In this document: positions 47,501 through 59,200 of the stretch, in pieces
Layout: the number at the start of each line of letters is the position of its first letter
Position numbering within the stretch: position 1 is the stretch's first letter
From: Trichuris trichiura
Lineage: Eukaryota; Nematoda; Enoplea; Trichinellida; Trichuridae
DNA: 64,000 nucleotides
Assembly (NCBI GenBank): GCA_037903355.1
Contig: JBAJFE010000026.1
Span: 4,092,001 to 4,156,000, forward strand
Direction: 5' to 3'
Notes under the pieces: model-generated
Seen by the model: only the letters and a program-made list of their open reading frames with translations
The model's database searches: none
What the model was told of the DNA's origin: nothing
Program-made: the position numbers and the translations under genes

Positions 47501-50500
47501 CATGTTTTCATGGAGTGCGAAGGTCTTAGCCGCGAACTTAGAGACTGTTCCGTCTACGCTCGTGCAATCCATGAAGTCTGGGTACTCTTACTGGGTGACG
47601 AAAATGCGTAACTCATTCTTCTTTTTTCCTAGGACCATTTCCGTTGCGCAACGAAAGCGAACCAGGCATATGAACTTTATCGCGACGTAGTTCAGATACC
47701 TCTAGAACCTTTGGGTGATGACCTTCGCTCTGAGACGTACGAGGTCTTCGAAGGTGACTGTGTGAAGTATCGCATGTATCAAGATGCTTTTGAGAAAGCG
47801 CTTCTTGATAGATGTGCAGCATATTCAACCGACTCTATGTATGTTTTTCCTCGAATATACTTGCTCCAAAGTTATCGTTTTGTAGGGTTGTTATGGTTGT
47901 TGGTGCCGGCAGAGGACCATTGGTTTCAGTTGTGCTCAATGTACTCGCAGCGCAGCGTATGACGGATGTAGAAGTGTACGCTATCGAAAAGAATTCCAAT
48001 GCCATTGTATCGTGAGTATCTTAACCACTCATAGGGAATCTTAGATATGTTAGGTGTATAGTTTGTCCTCTCATATTCCCTATTTAGTCACGCGTCTTCA
48101 CTATCCGTGCTTGCAGTAGCTCTCAACACCTTGCCTCTCTTAAATGGTTTTATAATTTTTATGATTTGATGTCTGTTTCTTCCGATCGGAAAAAAGCATT
48201 GAAATGCCTTACAGTTTCATGCGTTGATCAATCGTGAAAACGATGCGAATTAGATCCATTATTTCCTGGAAATTTCAGAAATTCTTGGTTCATGCTTGCC
48301 TTATGCCAGATTTAGCGGTAGAATAGGAAAGTGAAACTGTTCATAAGTGCTGAGCATGCGCATGGTAGACCATTAAATTTAAGTTTGAATAGAATTGTCA
48401 TGGTGCATTCAAATGTTCTGTTAGAAAAAATGTTTAGTGAGTAGGTCTGGAGCTCTTTGGGCCTTCTCAGTCCAATAATTGAATTGTGAAACTTAGTCAA
48501 GTCAGTGCAATATGGCATTTGAATCGACGAAGTTTCACCGCTTACCAAAAACTCCATGTTTTTTCAGTGTAGAATTTTGGGTCTAATCCTGTTCATGGGC
48601 ATTTTTTTAACCAGGCGTTTCTTCATAACAAAATGGGAAGAAATTAATGTATAGACATATTCCATACCGAACGTGAGTTCGTTATGTTGCATTGTTTTAA
48701 CATGCAAAATATTCCGAAGCCTTCAGGGCGCTTGATCCTGAAAGGACATACTGAATTTCATTAAAGCAGTCCTTTCCAAAATATTATGCTTGCAAGCTGA
48801 GCTGCAGCTGAAACCTGTACAAAGAAATCGCTATGACATGCATCCAAGCGGGAGGAGGCAGGGTTGACTGGAGAAAGAACGGTGGCATGCTTTTCATCCT
48901 ATCGTTGTACTTAATCTTTTTTCCAATGAGGTTAAAGACAATCTTTTTTCAGTGAACTTGCGAAACAACCCGATACTTATTCAAAATGAAATAATAATAG
49001 CGAAATCAGAGGAAACCGCTAAAAGTGTTGCATTTTTAAAAGTCGCGCGTATTGTTGTATTTTGCCTAGCGGTGCATACTTGCAAGCTGCTTCGCCTATC
49101 CTAACAGTCCATACTGCTTCCTAGGCGTTTTCCGCCCCTTATGAGAAACATTGGATTCGATTGTCGGAAAAGAGAAACACCCCCGTATAAAATCTTTATC
49201 TAGTACTACTGCAACGTTACCTTTGTCCGCTTTGGATTTTCTGTCAGGTTTTGGCTTAAGATTTTTATGGAATTGGAATTCTGTCCTGAATATTTACTTT
49301 TGCTTTGAATGATAGGGTAGCACTAATTTTGATATTATGCTAAAGGCAACTTGTTTTTGTTAGGAGTACTTCTATTGAAGAGTCTGCGTTGCTGCACCTG
49401 CTTCGCGACGCTCTGGTTCCCTGCATTCTTCCGTTTAATGAGAAGGACGTCCTTTTTCTTAGGAAAGGTTTAAGAAGCATTTTACGCATGGGTATTGAAG
49501 TCAGGGAGCCATTGAGTAATCTCATAAACCACGTTAATTGTTGTATTAAGGATTAATCGCCGTTTACCATGTGAGAGTGAGTTCTTTGCTTCTTTAACCA
49601 TTATTGAGAGGGTTTCACTGAATGCCAGGAACAGAAAGTCGTAGTATGTGGACGAAACGACATAACACGTTAAAAAGCACACAAATGCGATGGGAAAAGA
49701 AAGCTTTAAGGAAGAAAAACAAGCTCCAGGACGTACGGTTAGGTCGTGAAGAGACCAAAGATTGAGACAAAAATCAAAAGACATTACAAGAAAAAACGAA
49801 GTCGCAAGATCTTGTTTAGTTGTTTGGGTCGAGTCCTATCAACAATCCTCCCGCTGCAGTAGTGTGCGATAGGTCACGTCGATGAACCTCCTATCGTTGT
49901 TATCGTTCTTGTGGTCACAGCAGGCGGCTGCAATTTCCATTCACGGGCCGTGACTGAGGCGGACTGTCAACTTAGTCAATTATCCGCATAACTAACGATG
50001 AAAATTTCTACGTGGAAAAGAAGTCCTAAACGCACTTATACATACACGTGCTTGCGCGCGCATGGTACACACGCAGCGCACACTGAACACGATATGACCC
50101 TGGAGGAATGTTAGACGGTTTTGGCTGCAACATGTAAGAGTGATCGCTCGCGCTGCTCCAAGGAACTATCTATCCTTAATGGCAATAGTTACAAAGTAAG
50201 GGTGGTGCAAAGAGACGCTGTTACTTTGAAATGCATTGGTGAGGTCAGAGGACAGAATTTAGCGAAGTGGTAGCGTTCGTTTGCGTGTAAATGTCAAGGA
50301 ATACGAAAGTTAGTTACTTGTCGCGGGAAATAGGTATAACAACAGTGCTGTTTTCTACCACTGCAGTTCTACAAAACGCGTTTTAGGGATTACTGAAAAG
50401 GTGGCTTGCGACTGGAATCACAGGATGTGATGGCTTGCATCGGATTCCATAGAACGCACTCCTGTAGTCATAGGAGGATATGGTTGAACGGTGAAGATTG

Positions 50501-53500
50501 ACGAGACTCTTTTCTCCCGGAAGAAGCATTCACATTAAATGTAAAAAAAAAATTCGCTCCGCTAACCCTGCCGTTCAACTTTGTCACTGCGCAAGCTGAT
50601 GGATCTTTTTCATGTGGGCATAACTCAGCCAAGCATCTGCTTCACATCCACAAGAAGATTTTAGTCCGTTTCAGCAGTCCACTGTTTTATTAAGCTTTTG
50701 TCATGGACTCTAGGAAGGAACATCTTTGACCCGCATTATTTTTTTGTAAACGAGGAAAGACAGTAACGGCAGCGAAGAGAATTTTGTGTGGTACCTGTGG
50801 TGATGGGATTGTGTCGGAAAGCGCATATCAAGGGTAGCACAGGCACTTCCGGTGCGGGAACTTTGATAAACCAACCGGCAGAAGTCAGAGTGCCCTTCGA
50901 TGGAGATTTACGGATTCTGTCGGGCCATAACTCAGTTATGATGGAGAAACATTTCGCTGAAGCAGTTGATGTGCTTCTTACCGCCGCAGATCTGGATCTG
51001 CATGGGACGACAGCGATACAAAAGTCTGGATGGAAAGTGGGCCCCACATTCATTACTAGAATCAGCAAAAAGGGTCGGCTCTAAACATGCAATGAGTTGC
51101 TGAAAAATCACAGAAAAAAGTTTTGTTTGGCGCATGGTTACGGCCCACGAAAAGTAGATCCTGTGTGAGCATTCCAAAAGAAAAAATATTAGGTGGATTC
51201 ACTTCAAGCGAGCACGTCCGCACTAAAGGCCATCATACATAGAAGAAAGATGCTGCTCTGTGCTTTGCGGGACCCTGACGCTGTGTACCATCATGAATTG
51301 CTGCAACCACGCCAGACAGTCACTATAATCGTTTGTCGCTGAAAGCTTAAAAAAGTATCTCGGATCTTGTGAGAAAAGCGGTAAAAATATTTACCTAACC
51401 AGCGTGGTGTCCTTTTGTTGCATGACGACACTCGTGCTGCATCAGCGACAAAGAATACCATTCTTAAGCTGGTTTCGAAATGGTTGCTTCGGGCGGCACA
51501 TTCACAAAAATAGCTGGCTAATTTCTTTCGACCAGATAGCCGAGCTTTATATTGTGATGGGATCCATTTTGTCAGAATGTTGGCAGAAGGCTGCTGAGTG
51601 CAATGGAAAGTACGTTCAATAAATAATATTTTTATAATTCAGTTTTATGAGTACTTGAAGTAGACAAAAAACAGTGAGAACTTTTTTCAAAGTTCATGTG
51701 ACGCAGAAATCAGAGTATTGATGCGTTCGACAAGATCCCGGAAAAGATTGGCGCCTCCTAGCCGTCCAAATGATGGACTCTCTCGAAGATGAGTGCTCCT
51801 TCGTCTTTGCTTTAAGCGTCACTGCTCCACACGCCTGTTTTTTCCAGGCATAACTACTTCTGCAAAACTTTTCTATTGCGCGCAATACAAGTCTAAACTG
51901 AAAATGCATAAATTTCTATTTGATGTAGGAGCTTCGTTTGCCTGAATAGTTCTAGGGCCTCACCATTGCGCATAAAAATGCAATGGAAAGCAGTCGCGTC
52001 TCTGTGTTTCAGTGTACGCTTAGGCAACATGCAGATGTGCTAACTCGCAATGCTATAAAGAACTGCTTGTCAACCTTGGCGTCTGGAATGTCTTCTAGTA
52101 ATTAACGCAGTGGAATATGTGGTCCAGCCGCCGTGGTCATTGCGCACAACTGGGATAGGAGCCGGCTGCTATAACCCGAAGAACATTGAAAGGTGTAGGG
52201 AAGTCATCATCGTGACTTATCTCACGCATTTTCGCACAGTAGGGGTGCTGATGGGTACGGATGGGAATAGACACTCATTTCATTCTGATAAATGTAAAGC
52301 AAAACAGCTGCTCAAGGGAAAAATTTAGTACAACTGGATAATAAAGCAGCTTTCAGAAGCGTCTGATTGCTGTCATTGGTGATGGTGTAAACGGTACTCT
52401 TTTTATGATCTACTAATGGCTGGATAAGAACGAAGTTGTTTAAACGCTTATAAGGTCAGTTACTGAATTTAATAAAATATAGGATGTTTCTTAACGAATA
52501 TGTACATTTTTGTATCCAAAATACGTTACTTACGTTAGACGCATTTATTCTTGTGGAGAAACCCAGAGCTCTCTGCAGATATCTGATCTCATCTTCAGAT
52601 ATGTCCCGAGAGTTCTATGTTTCTTTGCAAGAATGGGACCGACATGGTTACAATGCGTTTTGAAATTGAGAACACTTTTGGTATTATTGTTTTTAAACTT
52701 TACATTTATATTACCGTACTTGGTTTTCACCATTGCTCTTATTTGCTGCTAAATGGCAACTTTTTCTTTTGACACGCATCCCCTTTCTTTGAACTGTGCC
52801 ACCCCGACTCTGACAACCTTACCGTTGTTTATTGTTTTGTTCGACGCTGACGCATGAACTAACCGCCTTTTATGATTTTTGTCTACTTTTATGCCCGTTA
52901 AACTTTTAAAATCAAGCGAGTTTCATGAGTAGCTATTAGTCTCCACAGTCTGTTACTCTCTCCTGCCTTGGAAACGAAATTAACAGGCAGCCGAACTCTT
53001 CCAGCTGGAGCAATTTATTTTGCCATGAAGAATTATTTAAATAATTTAGGTTCACTTTGAACTTCAATGTTATAAAACCCGCAGTTCCCCAGGTATGTTA
53101 ATCGCTGCTAGTGATCTGGATTAGTATTCGCACGTAATACCTTCAATAAGTAGTAAGAAAAAGTAGATGCTATTCCCTTTTAAAAAAACGTTTAGCTAGC
53201 TTCCCACCACCGTTTCTTGTCCTCTTATTAAGTTTTGGTCGTTACATTAGTGCAGTGGATTGTGCGAACGCAAAAATATCTCGATTAGTTTGGGCGTATA
53301 ATTTATGCAACGACACTAGTGAGGAAATGTTTGACCGTCTTCGTAAGGCTCGTAGTCCTTAGCTGTTCTGCCGTTGCTGAGCCGTTCTTGCTTCATGTAC
53401 AGCCTGAGTCTGTTGATTCGACCATGAGTGCTTTTTCGCTTTAGGTTTCCTGGCGTTTTCGGCGCTGTCGCATTACCTCCTCTAAGTGATAGAATCCTGT

Positions 53501-55646
53501 ACCTCCTTTATTCTCATGTACTGCAACTTTTGTTTCGAACCCGTTGTCATGGATGCCCGTAATCAAAACTACGCAAGTCATTTTGAAAATTGTTCTTTTC
53601 ATGTCGGGCCTGGAACATGCCAAGTAGGGAAACAGCTTATTATGCCCGTTGACGTGCAGAAGTACTTCATCCATTCGCTGGTGAGTCGCTTGCGTAGCTT
53701 AATTACAGACATGCTACAACAATGAGAAAAGCAGTAACTGAAGCACAGCATGAAAATTGTAGGCATTTATTTTCTCGTGTATGTAAAAAGTATATGATAG
53801 ATGAATGCATGAACAGGAATGTCGACAAATAGTAGTGCTACGGATTTCAGAATTTTCCAAATTCTGGAATGTGAGCTTGGATCCGTGTTGTTTCTTTCAT
53901 CGGTGTTGGGATACGTGTTTGGACGGTGACTAGTTCAGTCGATAGACAAACGGTTTAATAGCAGAGTAAATATAGAGAGGCGAATAACTAGTCGACCGAT
54001 AGGGCACTTGCGTCATAAATGACAGATAACGTTCTCGGTGGAGAGTACTGTGCATGAAAAGAAATGTGTGCTGACAAGTCACCAGGACCTGAGGAAGTCA
54101 CTTCCAATAACTGAAATTTACTGCGAAAAATTTCACGAGCATGTTTAGTTGTCGGCATGTCAGAAAATTGAAGATTATGAACTAACTGATGACTTAAAAG
54201 CGTCTGTTGCAAAAACTTAGTAAATTTGTGTGCCTACTCACAGAAAAAAGTTTTATCAGCTTTTTCGTCGAAACAGAATATCACCACAATACAAACAGAA
54301 TGAAATTTCAAGATTTTTACTTTAAGTTGTAGTTGTCCCTTTCGTACTTTTGATCGAAAGGATCCCACGCATGGAATGCTAATGTCTGCCTGTAGATCGT
54401 TTTCTGATTTTATTCCGTTATTTAAATTTTCTTTTGTTTAGTCTGAACTATTCAAATGCCATGCGTTGGAATAACAGGGTGAGAATTGTCGAAGGGGATA
54501 TGCGTTCAGTGGATTTACCGGTCAAAGCAGACATAATGATATCAGAAATGTTAGGTTCTTTTGGTGACAACGAGTTGAGCCCTGAATGCCTTGATGGTGC
54601 TTTGCATTTATTGAAAGGTAAAATGAATGCACTGTAGGCGTTTTATCCAAAACGTTAATGCTTTATTGTTTCAGAAGATGGCATCAGCATTCCATGTTAC
54701 TATGAATCGTTTGTGTCGCCAGCACATGCTGCCAAAGTAACAAGCCAGATGGCCAGTCTGTGCAATGCAAATAACCAGACAGATCTTGTAGGAGTTCGTT
54801 TTTATACGTATCTTTCAAGTGCAATAGGTTTTTACGGAGAAAACCTTTTGTTTTTTTAAAAAGACATAACTCGCTTTCGAGGCACGTGTTCATGGCACTA
54901 ATTCGAAAGCAAGCTGCGGTTTTCGAAAAATAAAAATGCCTTCCTCAAAACGCGATGAAGTTTCATACAGACGTTAAAAGGCTTTTTACCTTTCAAGCAT
55001 TCACTTGATCCGTTTTCTAGGTATCGCTTGAGACAATGATCGTGGTTAAACTGCACAGCCATTTCATTATATCATCGCCTAAAAGCGTTTTCCGTTTTGC
55101 TCATCCAAACCGAGGTAACAAGAGTGACCCCTGATGACTTTTTTCCGCTAGAAGCACAGCAGTCATGTTTAGACCAATTACCTAACAACCGTTACAAGCG
55201 AATCCACTTTGAAGCGCCTATAGACTGCGTACTCGGTGGTTTTGCTGGCTACTTTCGGGCAAACTTATACGGCGATGTCTTTCTAAGTAAACAGTTCTAA
55301 AGAACGATTTTGTTTTCCCCTATTTCTTATGTCGAAATGACCATTTAGGCACGGTTCCGAATGATCATACACCCAATATGAATAGTTGGTTTTCCATGTG
55401 GATCCCCTTGCAGGTTAGACATTTCTTAGCTCCTGCAATGTTGTCTGCCGTTCATCCTTTTCATTCTTTTCGTAGCATTCGATCCGGTTGAAGAAAGGCC
55501 AAACAATCGAGTTACACATTTGGCGTTTTTCTGCGCACGAGAAGGTGTGGTATGAATGGTGCGTTACCAAGCCAGTTGTAACCCGTGTTCATAATCCGAA
55601 TGGCCGGACAAGCGTAATTCGCTTGTTTTCTGGCGATAGGTTTTGA
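44582..55646 (+). CDS. prmt-5: PRMT5, type II protein arginine methyltransferase
   Basis: Twelve exons: 44582-44676, 44725-44920, 47021-47149, 47207-47581, 47633-47838, 47886-48011, 54442-54617, 54675-54787, 55021-55114, 55152-55286, 55349-55413, 55476-55646. All phases agree and give 626 residues (human 637). The N-terminal part is the TIM-barrel-like region ([38 protein letters not shown]). The catalytic part has ETYEVF (Phe304, matching the human Phe that enforces symmetric dimethylation), the SAM loop VGAGRGPL at 339-346, and [15 protein letters not shown] with double-E residues Glu411 and Glu420. The C-terminal barrel ends with EKVWYEW and [13 protein letters not shown]. It makes symmetric dimethylarginine on histones and Sm proteins. 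Exon 1 was placed from the ATG at 44582 because it continues into [15 protein letters not shown]. Intron 6 is 6.4 kb and intron 9 only 37 nt. Confidence 0.96.
45470..46500 (-). mobile_element. Penelope-like element remnant D in PRMT5 intron 2
   Basis: Read on the minus strand, 46130-46080 gives a frameshifted endonuclease core ending [20 protein letters not shown]. It continues with [20 protein letters not shown] and [18 protein letters not shown] down to about 45905. The last part matches remnant A ([11 protein letters not shown]). It is broken by stops on both sides and carries no reverse transcriptase. Confidence 0.75.
46501..47020. other. Remainder of PRMT5 intron 2
   Basis: Intronic; nothing recognised apart from the acceptor tttttgcag at 47012-47020. 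Confidence 0.5.
48012..51080. other. First half of PRMT5 intron 6
   Basis: Two coding-like islands on the plus strand lack a family assignment. 49361-49555 reads [20 protein letters not shown] and [20 protein letters not shown], preceded by an acceptor-like tttttgttag. The other is the open frame 50788-51084 (98 codons, with [18 protein letters not shown]). Neither joins PRMT5 in frame as far as can be seen, and neither corresponds to a known PRMT5 segment. The rest is unassigned. Confidence 0.35.
51085..51630 (+). pseudogene. Mariner transposase remnant, catalytic half
   Basis: In shifting plus-strand frames: [11 protein letters not shown] (the first catalytic block, where D is expected and H is found), then [52 protein letters not shown] (second catalytic aspartate block, HDN expected) and finally [15 protein letters not shown] before the stop at 51620. 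This is the C-terminal part of a SETMAR-type mariner transposase, dead by frameshifts and by loss of the first aspartate. It lies in PRMT5 intron 6. Confidence 0.82.
51631..54441. other. Second half of PRMT5 intron 6
   Basis: No gene recognised. A minus-strand frame at 53441-53674 (with [14 protein letters not shown]) and one at 52545-52733 look somewhat protein-like and may be retroelement debris, but I cannot name them. Confidence 0.35.
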
Positions 55647-56219
55647 ATGAACCTGAACTACTTTCGCAGTTGTTCAGTACTGGTAATTGGAACCATAGAT
55701 AAATATAGTTATTGATGCAACTTTGTTCGAGTGCGAAGTATTATGCGACTTCTGCATTCAGCAGGGCACTGTTACTTGAAAGAAAAACTGGTGTCCTTTT
55801 GGCGGGGATCCTATCTTCTATTAGAAAGTGAGCGGAATGCTACTAATAAACAACGCGTTCTGTTTCTGTTTTATCAAATGGTTCTTAATAATTTTTTAAG
55901 CTACGTATTCTGAGTTGCGTTTCGCACGCACGTACATAATCTCAATTGTTTGCTATGATTGGCGAGTATACTTGGTTAGGCATAGGCACAGTATGTAAAG
56001 CTAAGAGCAGATGACGGCCGTAAGGTAAAGGCAGCTGTTGGCGAGAACCTGACGTTTCCTTTTTCCTTGACATTTATCTACTACAATCTGCATTTCTCTG
56101 ACTCAGCATATGAGAATGAGCAGTTGTTGCTCAGTCATTAATGATTAGACTGCAGTTTTCTGTTACTTCTAAACACGTTGTGTTGGTTGGCGCTCTGAAG
56201 AATACAAGCGGCAAATAAT
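55647..56219. other. Gap between PRMT5 and the GTPase gene
   Basis: 573 bp between two genes on the same strand. It must contain the PRMT5 3' untranslated region and, unless the genes are co-transcribed, the promoter of the GTPase gene. The small frame 55731-55913 has no support. Confidence 0.45.
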
Positions 56220-59200
56220 ATGCTTCGAAATCGAAAAGTGCTGAACGAGATACACATAGCCGTAGTTGGTGCTGATGGTTCTGGAAAATCTGGTTAGGTA
56301 AGCACCGTTTCAGTCCAAATTTAAATGCATATTTTCAGCACTGACCGTGAAATTTATGACAAAAAGATATATTGGAGAATATCACGTGAATCTCGGTATG
56401 TTTTCTGTTCACTTAGTTCCTTTGAATTCATGTTTTCGCGCTTTAATTCTTGAAGTGGCCCATTTTTTCAAAGGAACTTTAGTAGCTTTTTACCTCACCT
56501 TCTTTAGAGGACACTTACTGCAAACAGATGACAGTCTGCAATAATGAATGCATGCTTTGGATTATGGACACTGTTGAACAGGTGAACTGTGGTGCAAACG
56601 TCCATCGTACGGCTAAATGAGGTTATGAATTCTAGGACGGTAAAAGTTCCAGCCGCTACATTAGTTGGGCAGATATCTTTTTGCTTCTGTACAGCGTAAC
56701 TGACAAAGATTCTTTCGAGTACGCAGAAAATCTTTTGAAGGAAATTCATGGTCATGATCACTCCATATGTGTTAGAAATCACATGGTCTGCTTAATTGGA
56801 AATAAAAGCGATTTGGAACGCTACAGGTTGGCATTATCTGTAATGTTGATAAAACCGTACTTTAGTTGCTATTTTCTTATTTTTTGACAAGCTGGCTTGC
56901 GCTTTTTGCGAATCCGTTCTTTCATTTACCTGCAAAATATTAGTTTGCTGCGTAAATTCATCTATTTTCTGGCGACCTAAGGCACGCTTAGAATCAATTC
57001 GGAACAGCCTTGCTTATGCCAAATAGCCTTTCAATCGATTATACTCGGTGGTCTTTTGCCAGCGTTCTGACTGCAAATGGATGCCCAAGTGAGGGAACCT
57101 ACCTGCCCTAATCGTAGCACATTTTTCACACTACTAAATTGTTTGAAGCGCAGACCACGTAGTTGTTTTTCCCTTGACTTGAACAAGGGGTTATGAAAAA
57201 ATGATACCTAATGAACACGCTGTGTGTAATAACATTTTCTCCCATTTCGTTTTGAACTCATTAGGGTTTTTTTGTCGTCGCGTCGATGTAAAGCGCTACT
57301 ACGGAATAACACGCATTTTCTGTAGTGATCATCTGATTCCGTTGCAGCAGCTAGTCTGACGTGCACTGCGCTTTCCCATCCGGTCGCACATAGAAGAGCA
57401 ACTTTTTTCCATTTGTCTTTGCTGAATAGCAGGTGTTTTAGCAGCCTTTAGTAACATTCTTTCTCTCTTTTGACAACTATGGACCTATGTTTAAACTAAG
57501 CTTTTTATCCATAACTTTCAAGGCTGCTCTTATCCCAGCCACAGCGGAGACATTTAAAGCTTTCAGGTGCGAGATAGATAATGGGCATTGAAAATGTGAA
57601 GTTTAGTTTGAAGATTGTGAATGTACATTTCGTTTTCAAATTTGCCTCTGTGCCCAACAACATGTGACTTAATCGCAAGTCATTGTTTATTCTTGTCGAA
57701 TTCCCTCTTACTGCTACTTCTAGGTCCCGTTTGATAGTGTTATGCTTCATGAAAGATGCCAGTTTGAACTTACATGAATAGAGTGTGATTCTCAGCATGA
57801 TAACTTAGAACTTAAGGCAGCGGAGCCTCCACAGGCATGTTTTGCAATCACAAAAACTTTTGTCGCTTTATCCATCACCGTAGTACGCTCAAGTAATTGG
57901 TGCGGTGTAACGGAGCGGTAGCAGCCCTCCGCCAGACATTCCTGAATATCGTTTAATTTTTTATGTCATCGTTTCGATTAAGACGAAGTAAGGATGTTTG
58001 AAAAGCTTCGAGTGCATTTTTTGCGATTGCAAATAAAAGTTTTTCTGTTAACAGGCCAAAACTGTACGAAGTGGAATTAGCTAGTGTTCTTGAAAGCATT
58101 GTAATAGTGTTTTCGGTTTGTAATAGGTTTGTCATTCCCGAAAATTGACGCATTCGAACTCAAGCGGCAGCTTGACACTTGTTTTGAAGGAGTGTACGAA
58201 AACACTATTTTGAATAAGACTCTTTGAGATAGACTGGCAATATTCAAGCACTCCATCTGTCTCCGCAGTGTTATTTGGACTGACTGTGACTTTGAGTGGG
58301 TTTTTAAGTTGTAAAGTTTGAAATAGAAATCTATTTTTAAAAGCTGTAAATGTGGATTGACTTGTAAATGTAACTTCTTGGTACGGGACCGTATAGTTTC
58401 ATGTCGAGTTTCTTTTACGGAAATTTTGTCCCGTTGATAATATTTTTATTATTCCGGAGCTTTCGGGTCAAACGAGACCCGTCTTCAGCGGTGTTAAAAT
58501 AAAGTTAGGTTACTTCATTGCTTTATTTTAACACCGCTGAAGACGGGTCTCGTTTGACCTGAAAGCTCCGGAATAATAAAAATATTATCAACGGGACAAA
58601 CTTTCCGTAAAAGAAATTCGAAATGTGGATTGACAGTTCATGCAAGCAGAAGGGGAAGTAAAACATAATTTAAGAAATTAAGGACGGGAAATGGATGGAA
58701 AGCTGATATGTAATGTTGCTCTGGTTAATCAGAGCAGGTGCTGTGAATTAGCCTGTTGACCCGTTTTGTGCGTTATATAAGACCATGACGACATTCACAC
58801 CTTTCTTTGCTGACGAAAGAACCAGAAGTGTTCCAAAAGTTTTGCGCCCCTTCTTTTGTGCGTACGAATAGGACAATAAGCCGTTTGTTATACTGTAACA
58901 AGGGCTCGTTATGAAGCTTTTCATTTCCATTGTGTCGTCTTTACTCAATTTGGGTTTTTTTCTTTCTTTTTTTAAAACTGTTGTTTGTTTTAAACTTCTA
59001 TAAACGCTGTCCTTTAAAGTATTCGTGTAACCGGCTCACTACGAAGTTGCCTTGTGCCATAAGTTTTGCAGTAAAAGCGGAAGTAGGGGCGTCCCGTAGG
59101 GTCAGCTATTATAAGTAAACCTCTGGACGTCGCTTTTCCTTATGAAGCATAATGGCTTTCTTTGTGAGTAACACGTAAAGACGCAAAACATATTTGGAGA

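Noticed and set aside
49851..50140. GC-richer stretch that could be an RNA gene.
   Set aside because: No tRNA cloverleaf, spliced-leader or snRNA motif was found by eye; a tRNAscan or Infernal run would decide.
55647..56219. A PRMT5-GTPase operon with trans-splicing.
   Set aside because: Same-strand spacing of 573 bp would allow it, but it is longer than the usual nematode operon gap and no spliced-leader evidence can be seen in genomic DNA alone.
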